DNA of 16,759 nt, from NCBI GenBank assembly GCA_023443985.1, contig JAEZSJ010000302.1, positions 1-16,759 of the forward strand. The letters are read 5' to 3'. The position numbers and the translations under genes are program-made. The notes beneath the pieces were generated by a model. That model searched no databases and was not told the origin of the DNA. It saw only the letters and a program-made list of their open reading frames with translations. Numbering within the stretch: position 1 is the first letter of the stretch; the number at the start of each line of letters is the position of its first letter. Below, in pieces: positions 1 to 7,447 of the stretch. The DNA is from Verrucomicrobiota bacterium (lineage in GTDB: Bacteria; Verrucomicrobiota; Verrucomicrobiia; Opitutales; Opitutaceae).

Positions 1-2
1 TC

Positions 3-554
<552 letters not shown>

Positions 555-596
555 TCTCGTCTCCAACTTCCGCGGGCGTCGCCGTCCGCGGTCCCG

Positions 597-631
597 AACA
601 ACCCCGGCCTCACCGCCGGGGTTGTTTGTTT
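597..631 (+). terminator. Intrinsic terminator of the rpoC transcript
   Basis: A perfect 12-bp stem (AACAACCCCGGC at 597-608, GCCGGGGTTGTT at 615-626) with a 6-nt loop is followed by a T-rich run, TGTTT. It lies 43 bp downstream of the rpoC stop on the same strand and is the clearest terminator in the window. Confidence 0.93.
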
Positions 632-729
632 ACACCGTGTCCGACCGACCTGCCTCGGCCAGTCGCCACCGCCGCGTGCGATGGTGGCGGCGGAGTTGTC
701 GCCGCGGCGAAGATGGTTATGACCCGGAC

Positions 730-1671
730 ATGAACCGACGCGCCTTCCTCCAGCGCTCCACGCTCGCCGTGGCGGCCAGCGTACTTGTTGCGCAACGCAC
801 CCGCGCCCAGGCGCCGGTGGCGGCCCCCGCGACCCAGCCACCGCCGACCGTGGCGTCGAAGGTGCGGTTCACCCCGGTGCGCGAAAATGTTGGATACGCG
901 ACGGGCCGCGGCGGCACGATCGGCTGGCTGGCCGACCCGCAGGCGCTCGTCGCCGTCGACGCGCAGTTTCCCGAGACCGCCCAGCAGTTCATCGACGGGT
1001 TGCCGGGCCGCGGCGGCCGCGAGTTCGACCACCTCATCAACACGCACCACCACGGCGACCACACTGCGGGCAACGGTGTCTTCCGTCCGGTGACCCGCGC
1101 GATCGTCGCCCACGCCAACGTGCCGGCGTTGCAACGCGGTCGCGCGAAGGCGCCCGGCGCGGAGACCGTCGCCGACACCACGTTCACCGACCAGTGGCGC
1201 CGCGACCTCGGCCGCGAGACGGTCGCCGCCCGCCACTTCGGCCCGGCGCACACGGGGGGCGACATCGTGGTCCATTTCGAGAAGGCCAACGTCGTGCACG
1301 TAGGCGATCTGGTCTTCAACCGCGTCTATCCGGTGATCGACCGCCCGGGCGGCGCGAGCATCGCGGGCTGGATCGCGGTGTTGGAAGCGCTGCGGAGAAC
1401 GTACCCGGCGGACGCGCTCTACCTCTTCGGGCACGGCAGCGCGCGGTTCGGCGTGACCGGCACCGCCGCCGATCTCGACGTCATGCGTGATTTCCTCACC
1501 GCCCTGCTCGCCCACACGCAGCGAGAGATTCAAGCCGGGAAGACCCGCGACGAGATCGCCGCGCTCGCCGAGTTCCCGGGTTTTCCGGACCACCTCCCCG
1601 CGCCGGGAAGCCCGAGCCGGCTGCCGACGGATCTGGGCGTGGCGTACGACGAGTTGACCGGGGCGCGTTGA
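730..1671 (+). CDS. Tat-exported metallo-beta-lactamase-fold hydrolase
   Basis: A 313-residue zinc hydrolase of the metallo-beta-lactamase (MBL) superfamily. The N-terminus MNRRAFLQ followed by a hydrophobic stretch and a probable cleavage near residues 25-28 looks like a twin-arginine signal peptide, so the enzyme is probably exported folded to the periplasm. The full MBL metal set is visible: THHHGDH at 105-111 (His106, His108, Asp110, His111), His174 in PAHTGGD, Asp193 in VGDLVF and His235 in FGHG. All residues for two zinc ions are therefore present and the protein should be active. The wider superfamily covers beta-lactamases, glyoxalase II-like thioesterases and SoxH-like proteins; the substrate cannot be told from sequence. 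The ATG at 730 is chosen because it directly precedes the signal peptide; no clear ribosome binding site is seen. It stands alone, after the rpoC terminator and converging on a minus-strand operon. Confidence 0.9.
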   Translation: MNRRAFLQRSTLAVAASVLVAQRTRAQAPVAAPATQPPPTVASKVRFTPVRENVGYATGRGGTIGWLADPQALVAVDAQFPETAQQFIDGLPGRGGREFDHLINTHHHGDHTAGNGVFRPVTRAIVAHANVPALQRGRAKAPGAETVADTTFTDQWRRDLGRETVAARHFGPAHTGGDIVVHFEKANVVHVGDLVFNRVYPVIDRPGGASIAGWIAVLEALRRTYPADALYLFGHGSARFGVTGTAADLDVMRDFLTALLAHTQREIQAGKTRDEIAALAEFPGFPDHLPAPGSPSRLPTDLGVAYDELTGAR

Positions 1672-1893
1672 GCTTGGTCGAATCCCCGCCCACGCGGGAG
1701 CCCGGCCACGGCACGCGCAACCGGGCACACGCCGCCGAATGATCCGGAGTGTCGAAGAAATAGATACGAATCGCGGCGACAACACCCCGGCGATGACGGC
1801 ATCGAGCCGTGTCGCGACGAGACCCACGACGTACACGCGCGGCCCCGGGCGTGCCAAGGGGGCCGCGAGCAGATGCGGGAACCGCCCCGGTCC
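1672..1893. other. Gene-free stretch between convergent transcripts
   Basis: The space from the hydrolase stop to the minus-strand operon end at 2009 is about 340 bp. I see no credible gene in it; open frames here are low-complexity, Arg/Pro-rich shadows without family features. Small hairpins occur after the hydrolase stop (for example CCGC/GCGG near 1686-1697) but none has a T-tract, so no plus-strand terminator is called. The only clear element is the minus-strand terminator listed separately at 1894-1925. Confidence 0.6.
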
Positions 1894-1925
1894 AAACGAA
1901 AAGGCAGCCGGACGCCCGGCTGCCT
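1894..1925 (-). terminator. Intrinsic terminator of the sigma/anti-sigma/DUF4097-like operon
   Basis: Read on the minus strand, a perfect 10-bp stem AGGCAGCCGG / CCGGCTGCCT with a 4-nt loop is followed by TTTTCGTTT. It lies about 85 bp beyond the stop of the last gene of the minus-strand operon, which fits termination of that transcript. On the plus strand there is no T-tract after the stem, so it is directional. Confidence 0.85.
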
Positions 1926-2008
1926 GGTTCCAACACTCGACTCGATGCGCACCCTCCCGGACATGCCGGCGGTGCACGCCGCGCGGGCCGAGTCTCGCCG
2001 CGGCGGCA

Positions 2009-3019
2009 CTACTGGGCTTTGCGGATCTGGATCTCGCCGTTCATCGTCGTGGCGCGGACCTCGACCCCGCCGCCGTTGAGGAGTCCGGTCACGACCTGTC
2101 CGCCGAAGGCGGGGAACGTCGGCATATGCGGCGCACGCGGGGGTTTGGGCGGCTTGGGCGCGTCGGGGGCCTTCGTGTCGTTCGCCGCCGCCGCGGCGGG
2201 GGTGGTGTCCTCGTGCGGTGCCGGCGCGGGCGGGGGATTGCCGAAGGCCTCGGGCACGAAGGAACGCGCGACCTCGAGGGCGGCGCGGGCCGCCTCGACT
2301 CCGACGCGGATGCCGCCCGCGCCCGGGAACTCGCTTGATCCCTTCTCGGTGGTGGTGGCGAAGATCTCCTCCTCGAGGTCGGTGGCCACGGTCCCGTTCT
2401 GCGCCCGCAGGCGGAAGGTCGCCTGCGCGGAGGACGGCACGTACAGCGCGATCTTGCCGTTCATCGAGGAGAACGCGTGGGCCTTGCCCGCCGGCAGCGC
2501 GGCGTAGCGGGCGGTGATCTCGCCGTTCATGGTATCGACAGCAGCGTTACCGCTGATGTTCTCCAGGGTCACCGTGCCGCTAAGGTTGCTGATCTCGATG
2601 TCGCCGGAGACATCGCGCACCTCGGCGGCGCCATTGATCGCGAGCTTGATCGCGACTGCGGTGTCGCGCGGCACCGTGATCTCGAAGTCGCTGCCGCCGC
2701 GGAACAGGGCGTCCGAGTCCTGCGTCACGTGGACGACGTTGTCGCGCTCGGTCACGTTGAACGTGCCGGCCCCGGCGATCACGCGCAGGCCGTCCGCGCG
2801 GCGGGTGGCGGCGGGCTCCTGGTCGTTGCTGGATTTGATGGAGACCTCGCGCACATCGGCACCGACGACCTTCACGTGGCCGCTCGTGGCGTCGACCCGG
2901 AGGGTGTGTGGTGCGTCGGGTTTGCTGAAGGCGACGGTCTTTTCCCCGGCGGTGGCGGCGGGCGGCATCGCCGCGGCGAGGACGGCGGCGAGCGGAAGGA
3001 GACGAAGGAGGGTTTTCAT
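2009..3019 (-). CDS. Exported DUF4097-like beta-repeat protein
   Basis: A 336-residue protein with a Sec signal peptide (residues 1-24, MKTLLRLLPL then an Ala-rich core ending ATA-GE). Residues 25-225 resemble the DUF4097 or head-GIN type beta-strand repeats: regularly spaced short strands such as VDATSGHVKVVGADV, GDIEISNLSGTVTLENISG, DTMNGEITARY and SSMNGKIALYV. The function of this family is not established; it is often named putative adhesin. Residues 261-303 form a Pro/Ala/Lys-rich spacer, after which a last strand with ATTMNGEIQIR closes the protein, so the repeat fold is interrupted by a disordered insert. The ATG at 3019 is chosen because it starts the signal peptide; the frame is open upstream but Pro-rich. 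It is the third gene of an operon, 31 bp after the anti-sigma gene, and is probably a co-regulated envelope component or a sensor partner. Confidence 0.85.
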   Translation of the reverse strand: MKTLLRLLPLAAVLAAAMPPAATAGEKTVAFSKPDAPHTLRVDATSGHVKVVGADVREVSIKSSNDQEPAATRRADGLRVIAGAGTFNVTERDNVVHVTQDSDALFRGGSDFEITVPRDTAVAIKLAINGAAEVRDVSGDIEISNLSGTVTLENISGNAAVDTMNGEITARYAALPAGKAHAFSSMNGKIALYVPSSAQATFRLRAQNGTVATDLEEEIFATTTEKGSSEFPGAGGIRVGVEAARAALEVARSFVPEAFGNPPPAPAPHEDTTPAAAAANDTKAPDAPKPPKPPRAPHMPTFPAFGGQVVTGLLNGGGVEVRATTMNGEIQIRKAQ

Positions 3020-3050
3020 GGGAGGAGGGAGCGACTGGGGCGGTTGGCGT

Positions 3051-3857
3051 TCAGAGGAGCCGGGCGAGGCCGCTGGTGGCGGCGGCGCGCACGGTGGAGT
3101 TGGCGGCGGGATCACGGGCGAGGGTCGCGAACTGCTCCTGCGCTTCCGTGGCGCGCGCCGTGGCGAGGAAGTCGATCATCGCGACCTGCACGATCGGCGA
3201 CTCCTCGCGGGTGAGCGCGGCGAGCACACCGGCGCGCACGGCGGCCCGCCGGGAATGCGGATAGAGGCCTTCGAGCGCGGAGAGCCGGACGTTGACGTTC
3301 GGATCGAGGGAGACCGCGCTGAGGAGCTTCGCGACGCCGACGGAGTTGGCCGTGTCGGTCGTGAGCATGGCGTGCACACGCTCCGGGGCGGACTCGCGTT
3401 CGAGCGCGGTGTACGCGACAAGCCGCGTGACGGCGTCCACCTGCTGGCGGAGCGCCGCGAGGTCGGCCTCGCGCTCGCGCCGTGTCTGTATCCAAAGTGT
3501 GGCGAGAGCGCCGCAGGCGACGAGTGCGGCGACCGCCGCCGCTTGGGCGAACGGGTTGGCCGGCATCCATTCGGACCACAGGCGGGCGAAGCCGCGGCGC
3601 ACGGGGGCGAACACGCCGGGTTCGCGCCGGGCGGCGAGGTGGGTGTCGAGCATCGCGTAGAAGTTGCGGGCGAGGTTGGCGGAGGGTTCGGGCGCGGGCA
3701 GTGCCGCGAGCTTGCGGTCGAGCCCCTGGAAATCGGCCCAGGCGCGCTGACAGGTGAGGCAAGTGCGGAGGTGCTCGCCGAGCGCCCGGGCGCGCTCGGG
3801 GCTGAGGCGGTTGGCGCGGTATTCGAGGAAGTCCTCCTGGAAGGAATCGCAGCTCAT
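3051..3857 (-). CDS. Membrane anti-sigma factor: zinc finger, one TM segment, HEAT-like C-terminus
   Basis: This 268-residue protein has the features of a zinc-finger (ZAS/zf-HC2) anti-sigma factor. Cys3 and the H-x3-C-x2-C motif at His29, Cys33 and Cys36 form the zinc site near the N-terminus, which in this family binds the cognate ECF sigma factor in the cytoplasm. A single hydrophobic segment at about 102-123 should span the inner membrane. The C-terminal part (about 135-268) is helical, and from about 187 resembles HEAT-type repeats (DPNVNVRLSALEGL, then ESPIVQVAMIDFLA, then ANSTVRAAATSGLARL), which would sit in the periplasm and could bind a partner. The ATG at 3857 gives the expected short lead to the zinc finger. 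It follows the sigma gene after 31 bp and precedes the DUF4097-like gene by 31 bp. The sigma/anti-sigma pairing is inferred from adjacency. Confidence 0.9.
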   Translation of the reverse strand: MSCDSFQEDFLEYRANRLSPERARALGEHLRTCLTCQRAWADFQGLDRKLAALPAPEPSANLARNFYAMLDTHLAARREPGVFAPVRRGFARLWSEWMPANPFAQAAAVAALVACGALATLWIQTRREREADLAALRQQVDAVTRLVAYTALERESAPERVHAMLTTDTANSVGVAKLLSAVSLDPNVNVRLSALEGLYPHSRRAAVRAGVLAALTREESPIVQVAMIDFLATARATEAQEQFATLARDPAANSTVRAAATSGLARLL

Positions 3858-3888
3858 GATGGGTGGAGACGCGGCGGTTGAGGTGGGG

Positions 3889-4458
3889 TCAGGCGAGCGG
3901 CGTGCGGCGCAGCCGGAGATAGCGGTCGCGCAGCGCGACGAACGCGCGATGCACGCGGACCTTCACGGCGCCGACGGTGGTGTCGAGCAGGTGCGCGATC
4001 TCCTCCTGCGAGAGGCCTTGGAACCGGGCGAGCACGAGGAGTTCGCGCTGGTCGGCGGAGAGCTCGCCGAGCGCCCGGTCGAGGAGCGAGAGGTCGTCGG
4101 CGACGGTGGCGCGGACGTCGGGTGCGGGTGCCTGGTCGGGCAGGCTTTCCCAGGGTGCTTCCTCCGGATCGGCGGCGAGCGTGGCGCGACCGCGGCGGGA
4201 GTTGAAGTGGTCCGCGGCGATTGTCCGCGCGAGGTGGTAGATCCAGGCGGAGAACTTCCCTTCGTCGCGGTAGGTGTGGCGGTATTTGAGAATGCGGTAG
4301 AAGACCATCTGGACGAGGTCCTCGCTCGCATCGCGGTCCTGCGTGAGCCGGACAAAGAAGCCGTAGAGCGCGCGATGGTGGCGTTCGAAGAGGTCGCCGA
4401 GCTTGCGAAGTTCGCCGGCGCGGACGGCGAGCATCAACTCGTGGTCGGAGGGTTCCAT
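3889..4458 (-). CDS. ECF-type RNA polymerase sigma factor
   Basis: A 189-residue extracytoplasmic-function sigma factor with only regions 2 and 4. Region 2 covers about residues 5-80 (LGDLFERHHRALYGFFVRL, DASEDLVQMVFYRIL, GKFSAWIYHLARTIAADHF) and contacts core polymerase and the -10 element. Region 4 covers about 130-182 (LGELSADQRELLVLARFQG, SQEEIAHLLDTTVGAVKVRV), a helix-turn-helix for the -35 element. The linker between them is acidic and Pro-rich. The start at ATG 4458 (MEPSDHELML) fits the usual family N-terminus; a GTG at 4533 in the same frame would add 25 Ala/Pro-rich residues and cannot be excluded. The same frame stays open for over 1900 bp upstream but that is antisense to two other genes. 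It is the first gene of a three-gene operon with its probable anti-sigma factor. Confidence 0.93.
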   Translation of the reverse strand: MEPSDHELMLAVRAGELRKLGDLFERHHRALYGFFVRLTQDRDASEDLVQMVFYRILKYRHTYRDEGKFSAWIYHLARTIAADHFNSRRGRATLAADPEEAPWESLPDQAPAPDVRATVADDLSLLDRALGELSADQRELLVLARFQGLSQEEIAHLLDTTVGAVKVRVHRAFVALRDRYLRLRRTPLA

Positions 4459-4569
4459 GTGGTCGGCCGCGGGCGCGAGGGCCGCGGGCGGCACGGCGGA
4501 GCTTAGGCTGAGATCTGGGGCGTCGGCTATCACGGTTTCCAGGCGACAGGGTCGGTTGTCGCGAAGGAA

Positions 4570-4596
4570 GAACCGCGGGGCGGGGGAAAGGTTACA
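4570..4596 (-). promoter_or_regulatory. Candidate ECF-type promoter of the sigma operon
   Basis: On the minus strand, TGTAACC (4596-4590) is followed after 15 nt by GGTTC (4574-4570). An AAC-containing -35 box and a short -10 box at this spacing are typical of ECF sigma promoters, and such sigma factors often control their own operon. It lies about 110 bp before the ATG at 4458, or under 40 bp before the alternative GTG at 4533. This is a single visual match and therefore weak. Confidence 0.27.
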
Positions 4597-4655
4597 GGGA
4601 TTCTCCCCTTGCGGCAGATGATGCACCGGCGCTTGTGGTCCGGCAGTCGCGTTTC

Positions 4656-4687
4656 GCCGCCCACTAGCGGCGCCCCACCTGCGGGGC
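4656..4687 (-). other. Tandem hairpins just after the SpoU methyltransferase gene
   Basis: Two small inverted repeats sit side by side directly downstream of the minus-strand methyltransferase stop: GCCCC/GGGGC with a 6-nt loop (4672-4687) and GCCGC/GCGGC with a 6-nt loop (4656-4671). No T-tract follows on the minus strand. They may mark the transcript end or stabilise it, but they do not meet the intrinsic terminator pattern. The rest of the 230-bp gap from 4459 to 4688 holds only the candidate promoter. Confidence 0.3.
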
Positions 4688-4688
4688 T

Positions 4689-5453
4689 CTAGATCGCGCC
4701 GGCTAGACGACGCAGGTTGTCGCAGACGATCGCGGCGGCGACGGCGGCGTTGAGCGACTCGGCCCGGCCGAAGGACGGAATCGTCACGCGCGCGGTGAGG
4801 GCGGCCTTCACGTCGGCGGAGAGCCCGCGACCCTCGCTGCCGACGACGACGATCGCGGCGGCAGGGGCGGCGAATGTGTGCACATCGGCGCCGTCGAGAT
4901 CCATGCCCAGCACGGGCACGCCGGCGCTGGCGAGCACGGCGGGCAGTTCGACGCGGTGGAGCTCGGCGCGGGCGAGCGAACCCTTGCTGGCATTGACGAC
5001 CTTCTGCGAGAACGGGTCCGCGCAACCCTCGCCGAGCAGCACGCGGTCGAAACCGTACCAATCGGCGATGCGGATGATGGTGCCGACGTTGCCCGGGTCC
5101 TGCACTGCATCGAGCGCGAGGGTGTAGCCGAGGCGCAGTTGCGCGAGGTCGAGCGGCGCCGCCGCGGGGCGCGCGAGCACGGCGAGGATCGACGAGGGCG
5201 AGGGGAGATGGCTGATACGGGCCATCTCGGCCTCGGTGGTCTGGTGGAAGGTGTACGGCTCCTCGTGTGCGGAGGCGTCGCGGCTCCATCCGGCCCACGT
5301 CGGGGTGACGTAGAGGTCGCCGGAGAAACGGCCGAAATGGATGAACTCGCGCACGGCCTTGTCGCCCTCGACGAGGAAGACGCCCTCGGCGCGGCGGTAC
5401 CGTTCGTCGTCGCGCAGACGCTGGAGGCGTTTGATCTCGGCGGAGGGGAGCAT
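4689..5453 (-). CDS. SpoU-family (SPOUT) RNA 2'-O-methyltransferase
   Basis: A 254-residue AdoMet-dependent RNA ribose methyltransferase of the TrmH/SpoU group. Residues 5-90 look like the N-terminal substrate-binding domain (YRRAEGVFLVEGDKAVREF). The three SpoU motifs are all present: motif 1 DPGNVGTIIRIADWYGFD at 119-136 with Asn122 and the catalytic-type Arg128, motif 2 VVVGSEGRGLS at 202-212, and motif 3 VTIPSFGRAESLNAAVAAA at 223-241. Motifs 2 and 3 form the knotted cofactor site. Length and domain order match rRNA methyltransferases of the TsnR/RlmB-like type, but the modified nucleotide cannot be predicted. ATG 5453 (MLPSAEIKRLQ) is chosen because the N-terminal domain starts there; the upstream in-frame extension is Arg/Pro-rich and overlaps the divergent gene. 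It is divergent from the Gfo/Idh/MocA gene with 79 bp between starts. Confidence 0.93.
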   Translation of the reverse strand: MLPSAEIKRLQRLRDDERYRRAEGVFLVEGDKAVREFIHFGRFSGDLYVTPTWAGWSRDASAHEEPYTFHQTTEAEMARISHLPSPSSILAVLARPAAAPLDLAQLRLGYTLALDAVQDPGNVGTIIRIADWYGFDRVLLGEGCADPFSQKVVNASKGSLARAELHRVELPAVLASAGVPVLGMDLDGADVHTFAAPAAAIVVVGSEGRGLSADVKAALTARVTIPSFGRAESLNAAVAAAIVCDNLRRLAGAI

Positions 5454-5532
5454 CGCGGCGAGCGAAGCGCGCCGGCGGGGGTTTGGCGAGCGCGGGCTTG
5501 CGCGTCGCCGCGCGCCGGCCCCAACTCGGTCC

Positions 5533-6567
5533 ATGAGCCATACGCCGCTTCGTTGGGGGATCCTCGGCACCGGGACGATCGCGCACACCTTCGCGCGGGC
5601 GTTGGCGGAGACCACCACCGGCCGCCTGGTCGCGGTGGGCAGCCGCGGGCGCGAGGCGGCGGCGCGCTTCGCGGCGGAGTTCGGCGCGGTGCGGCCGCAC
5701 GACGGCTACGCTGCGCTGCTCGCCGACACCGAAGTGGAGGCGGTCTACATCGCCACGCCGCATCCGGCGCACGCCGAGTGGGCGATCGCCGCGGCGCGGG
5801 CGGGCAAGCACGTGCTCTGCGAGAAGCCGCTGACGTTGAATCTTGGCGACAGCGGACGCGTGATCGCCGCGGCGCGGGAGAACGGGGTGACGTTGATGGA
5901 GGGATTCATGTACCGCTGCCATCCGCAGACGGCGCGGCTGGTGGAGCTTGTGCGCGATGGCGCGCTCGGCCGGCTCGGGCTGGTGCAGGCGGCGTTCGGC
6001 TTCCACTGCGACTACCAGCCGGGGCATCGGTTGTTCGCGAACGCGCTCGGCGGCGGTGGCATCCTCGACGTTGGCGGTTATCCGGTTTCGATGGCACGGT
6101 TGCTCGCCGGCGCGGCGCAGGGACGCGCGTTCTCCGATCCGGTGGAAGTGGCCGGCGCGGCACACCTGCATCCGGACGAGGGCGTCGACCTCCATGCGGC
6201 GGCGACACTGCGCTTCGGCGACGGCGTCGTCGCCCAGGTGGCCTGCGGCGTGTCGCTCGAGCTGGAAAACGTGGTGCGCGTGCACGGCTCCGCGGGGTGG
6301 CTGCTGGTGCCGGAGCCCTGGTTTGCCGGGAGTGCGGGAGGGGCGACCCGGCTGGTGCTGCATCGCCGGGGGCGCGATCCCGAGACGATCATGGTGCCCG
6401 CGGCGCAGGGATTGTACGCGTATGAGGCGGATGAATTCGCGGCGGCGGTGCGCGCCGGGAGGGCCGAGGTCGCGGCCATGTCATGGTCCGACACGCTCGG
6501 CAACATGGCCGTGCTCGACTCGTGGCGCGCGGCGGCGGGGGTGGTGTATCGCGGCCAGGCGGGCTGA
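5533..6567 (+). CDS. Gfo/Idh/MocA-family NAD(P)-dependent oxidoreductase
   Basis: A 344-residue sugar or polyol dehydrogenase of the Gfo/Idh/MocA family. The N-terminal Rossmann fold shows WGILGTGTIAHTFARAL at 8-24 (Gly-x-Gly-x-x-Ala nucleotide loop), AVYIATPHPAHAEWA near 70-84 and the family hallmark CEKPLTLN with Glu97-Lys98-Pro99; Lys98 is the usual catalytic and cofactor-contacting residue. The C-terminal half has LMEGFMYRCHPQ at 121-132 and GGGGILDVGGYP at 173-184, the pattern seen in the subgroup with dimeric dihydrodiol dehydrogenase and NADP-dependent D-xylose dehydrogenase. Reaction type is therefore NAD(P)-linked oxidation or reduction of a sugar hydroxyl or carbonyl; the exact substrate is not readable. 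ATG 5533 lies immediately before the Rossmann motif; no ribosome binding site is visible. It is a single gene, convergent with the tubby-like gene. Confidence 0.94.
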   Translation: MSHTPLRWGILGTGTIAHTFARALAETTTGRLVAVGSRGREAAARFAAEFGAVRPHDGYAALLADTEVEAVYIATPHPAHAEWAIAAARAGKHVLCEKPLTLNLGDSGRVIAAARENGVTLMEGFMYRCHPQTARLVELVRDGALGRLGLVQAAFGFHCDYQPGHRLFANALGGGGILDVGGYPVSMARLLAGAAQGRAFSDPVEVAGAAHLHPDEGVDLHAAATLRFGDGVVAQVACGVSLELENVVRVHGSAGWLLVPEPWFAGSAGGATRLVLHRRGRDPETIMVPAAQGLYAYEADEFAAAVRAGRAEVAAMSWSDTLGNMAVLDSWRAAAGVVYRGQAG

Positions 6568-6603
6568 GCCCTCCGGCGGGTGCTCGTGTTCGCGACCCAA
6601 TGA

Positions 6604-6635
6604 CACAGAAAACCCCGCCGGACGGCCGGCGGGGT
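6604..6635 (-). terminator. Intrinsic terminator of the tubby-like gene
   Basis: On the minus strand, ACCCCGCCGG / CCGGCGGGGT (perfect 10-bp stem, 4-nt loop) is followed by TTTTCTGTG. It sits 28 bp beyond the stop of the minus-strand gene at 6663. It lies between convergent genes, and the stem could also slow transcription coming from the oxidoreductase side, where no T-tract follows it. Confidence 0.87.
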
Positions 6636-6662
6636 CGGAGTGGGTTTGCGGGGAAAGGTCGT

Positions 6663-7283
6663 TCAGGCGCCCGGCTGGCCGGCGACCGCGTCCTCGGCCA
6701 TCAGCACGAGCAGATACCAGCCGAGGATGACCAGGTAGCCGCTCTCCTGATGGGCGGCGGCCTTGAGCTCGATGGTGAGCTGCGCGCCCAGCTTGAGGCT
6801 GGCCTGGTCGGGCTTGATCGTCATGAGGCGATCGCCCTCCGTATCGAAAAAGGCCCACGCATTCTGCCAGAAGTTCACGCAGCGCCACGTGTAGCGTTGG
6901 TCACCCATCGCCTCGAGGATGCCTTCGCCGGTGTTGCGTGGGCGGAAGACGGCGAAGTCGTAGTCGGAGTTGGGCAGCCGGAGCGTGACCCGGGGATTGA
7001 GGAAACCGGCGGCCTTGAAGGACCAGGTGCCGTCGGGCGAGCGGCCGACACCGTTGGTGCCGACGTTCTTGCGCCAACGCAGCGTGGCAACGATCTCCTC
7101 GCCGACCACCATTTCGTACTCCTGCCGCAGCTGGCTGGGCTGTCGCCAGAGAGCGGTGCGCCCAGCCAGATCCCGGATGCTGCGCACCGTGCCCGGCGTG
7201 GACGCCCCGGCGAACTCGGCCGGAGTGCTGCGGGGCGGCAACCCCAGTCGCAGAGGGGAAGGATACGGATTCGGGTCGGCCAT
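6663..7283 (-). CDS. Tubby/LURP-one-like beta-barrel protein of unknown function
   Basis: A 206-residue protein with no signal peptide. Its pattern of strands resembles the tubby C-terminal / LURP-one / scramblase-like fold: LWRQPSQLRQEYEMVVGEEI, then TLRWRKN, GTWSFKAAGFLNPRVTLRL, YDFAVFRPRNTGEGILE, RYTWRCVNFWQNAWAFFD and a hydrophobic C-terminal helix SGYLVILGWYLLVLMAED near 184-201, which is the position of the buried central helix in that fold. This assignment is by visual pattern only and the function is unknown; proteins of this fold can bind lipids or membranes. The start is uncertain: ATG 7283, ATG 7307 and GTG 7361 are all in frame. ATG 7283 is chosen because a GGAG lies 12 nt upstream and the residues before it are not conserved-looking. 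It is a single gene with its own terminator downstream. Confidence 0.75.
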   Translation of the reverse strand: MADPNPYPSPLRLGLPPRSTPAEFAGASTPGTVRSIRDLAGRTALWRQPSQLRQEYEMVVGEEIVATLRWRKNVGTNGVGRSPDGTWSFKAAGFLNPRVTLRLPNSDYDFAVFRPRNTGEGILEAMGDQRYTWRCVNFWQNAWAFFDTEGDRLMTIKPDQASLKLGAQLTIELKAAAHQESGYLVILGWYLLVLMAEDAVAGQPGA

Positions 7284-7447
7284 TGTGGGTGGGTTCTCCG
7301 CGGTCATGTCTAGCAGCGCGGCCACGGAAACGAAGCGTTCGTTTACGTCGACGTGCACCACGGTCCGGGTTTGACGGAAATTTGACAGGGCACCCGACCC
7401 CGGCCGGTGTATTCGACCGATAATGCCAATGGCCGCGCGCAGAGCCC

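Noticed and set aside
610..1977. A long minus-strand open frame opposite the MBL hydrolase
   Set aside because: Antisense shadow with no family features; the plus strand has a complete MBL motif set and signal peptide.
1739..2507. Plus-strand open frames in and beyond the gap after the hydrolase
   Set aside because: They run across the minus-strand terminator and antisense to the DUF4097-like gene, and their products are low complexity.
4459..6363. Upstream extension of the sigma factor frame to a protein of over 800 residues
   Set aside because: The extension is Arg/Pro-rich and runs through the methyltransferase gene in another frame and antisense to the oxidoreductase. The sigma domains start just after ATG 4458.
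7371..7430. TTGACG and TTGACA boxes with a downstream TAATG, resembling a plus-strand sigma-70 promoter
   Set aside because: There is no plus-strand gene downstream (deoC is on the other strand), and no -10 box at 16-18 bp spacing from either hexamer.
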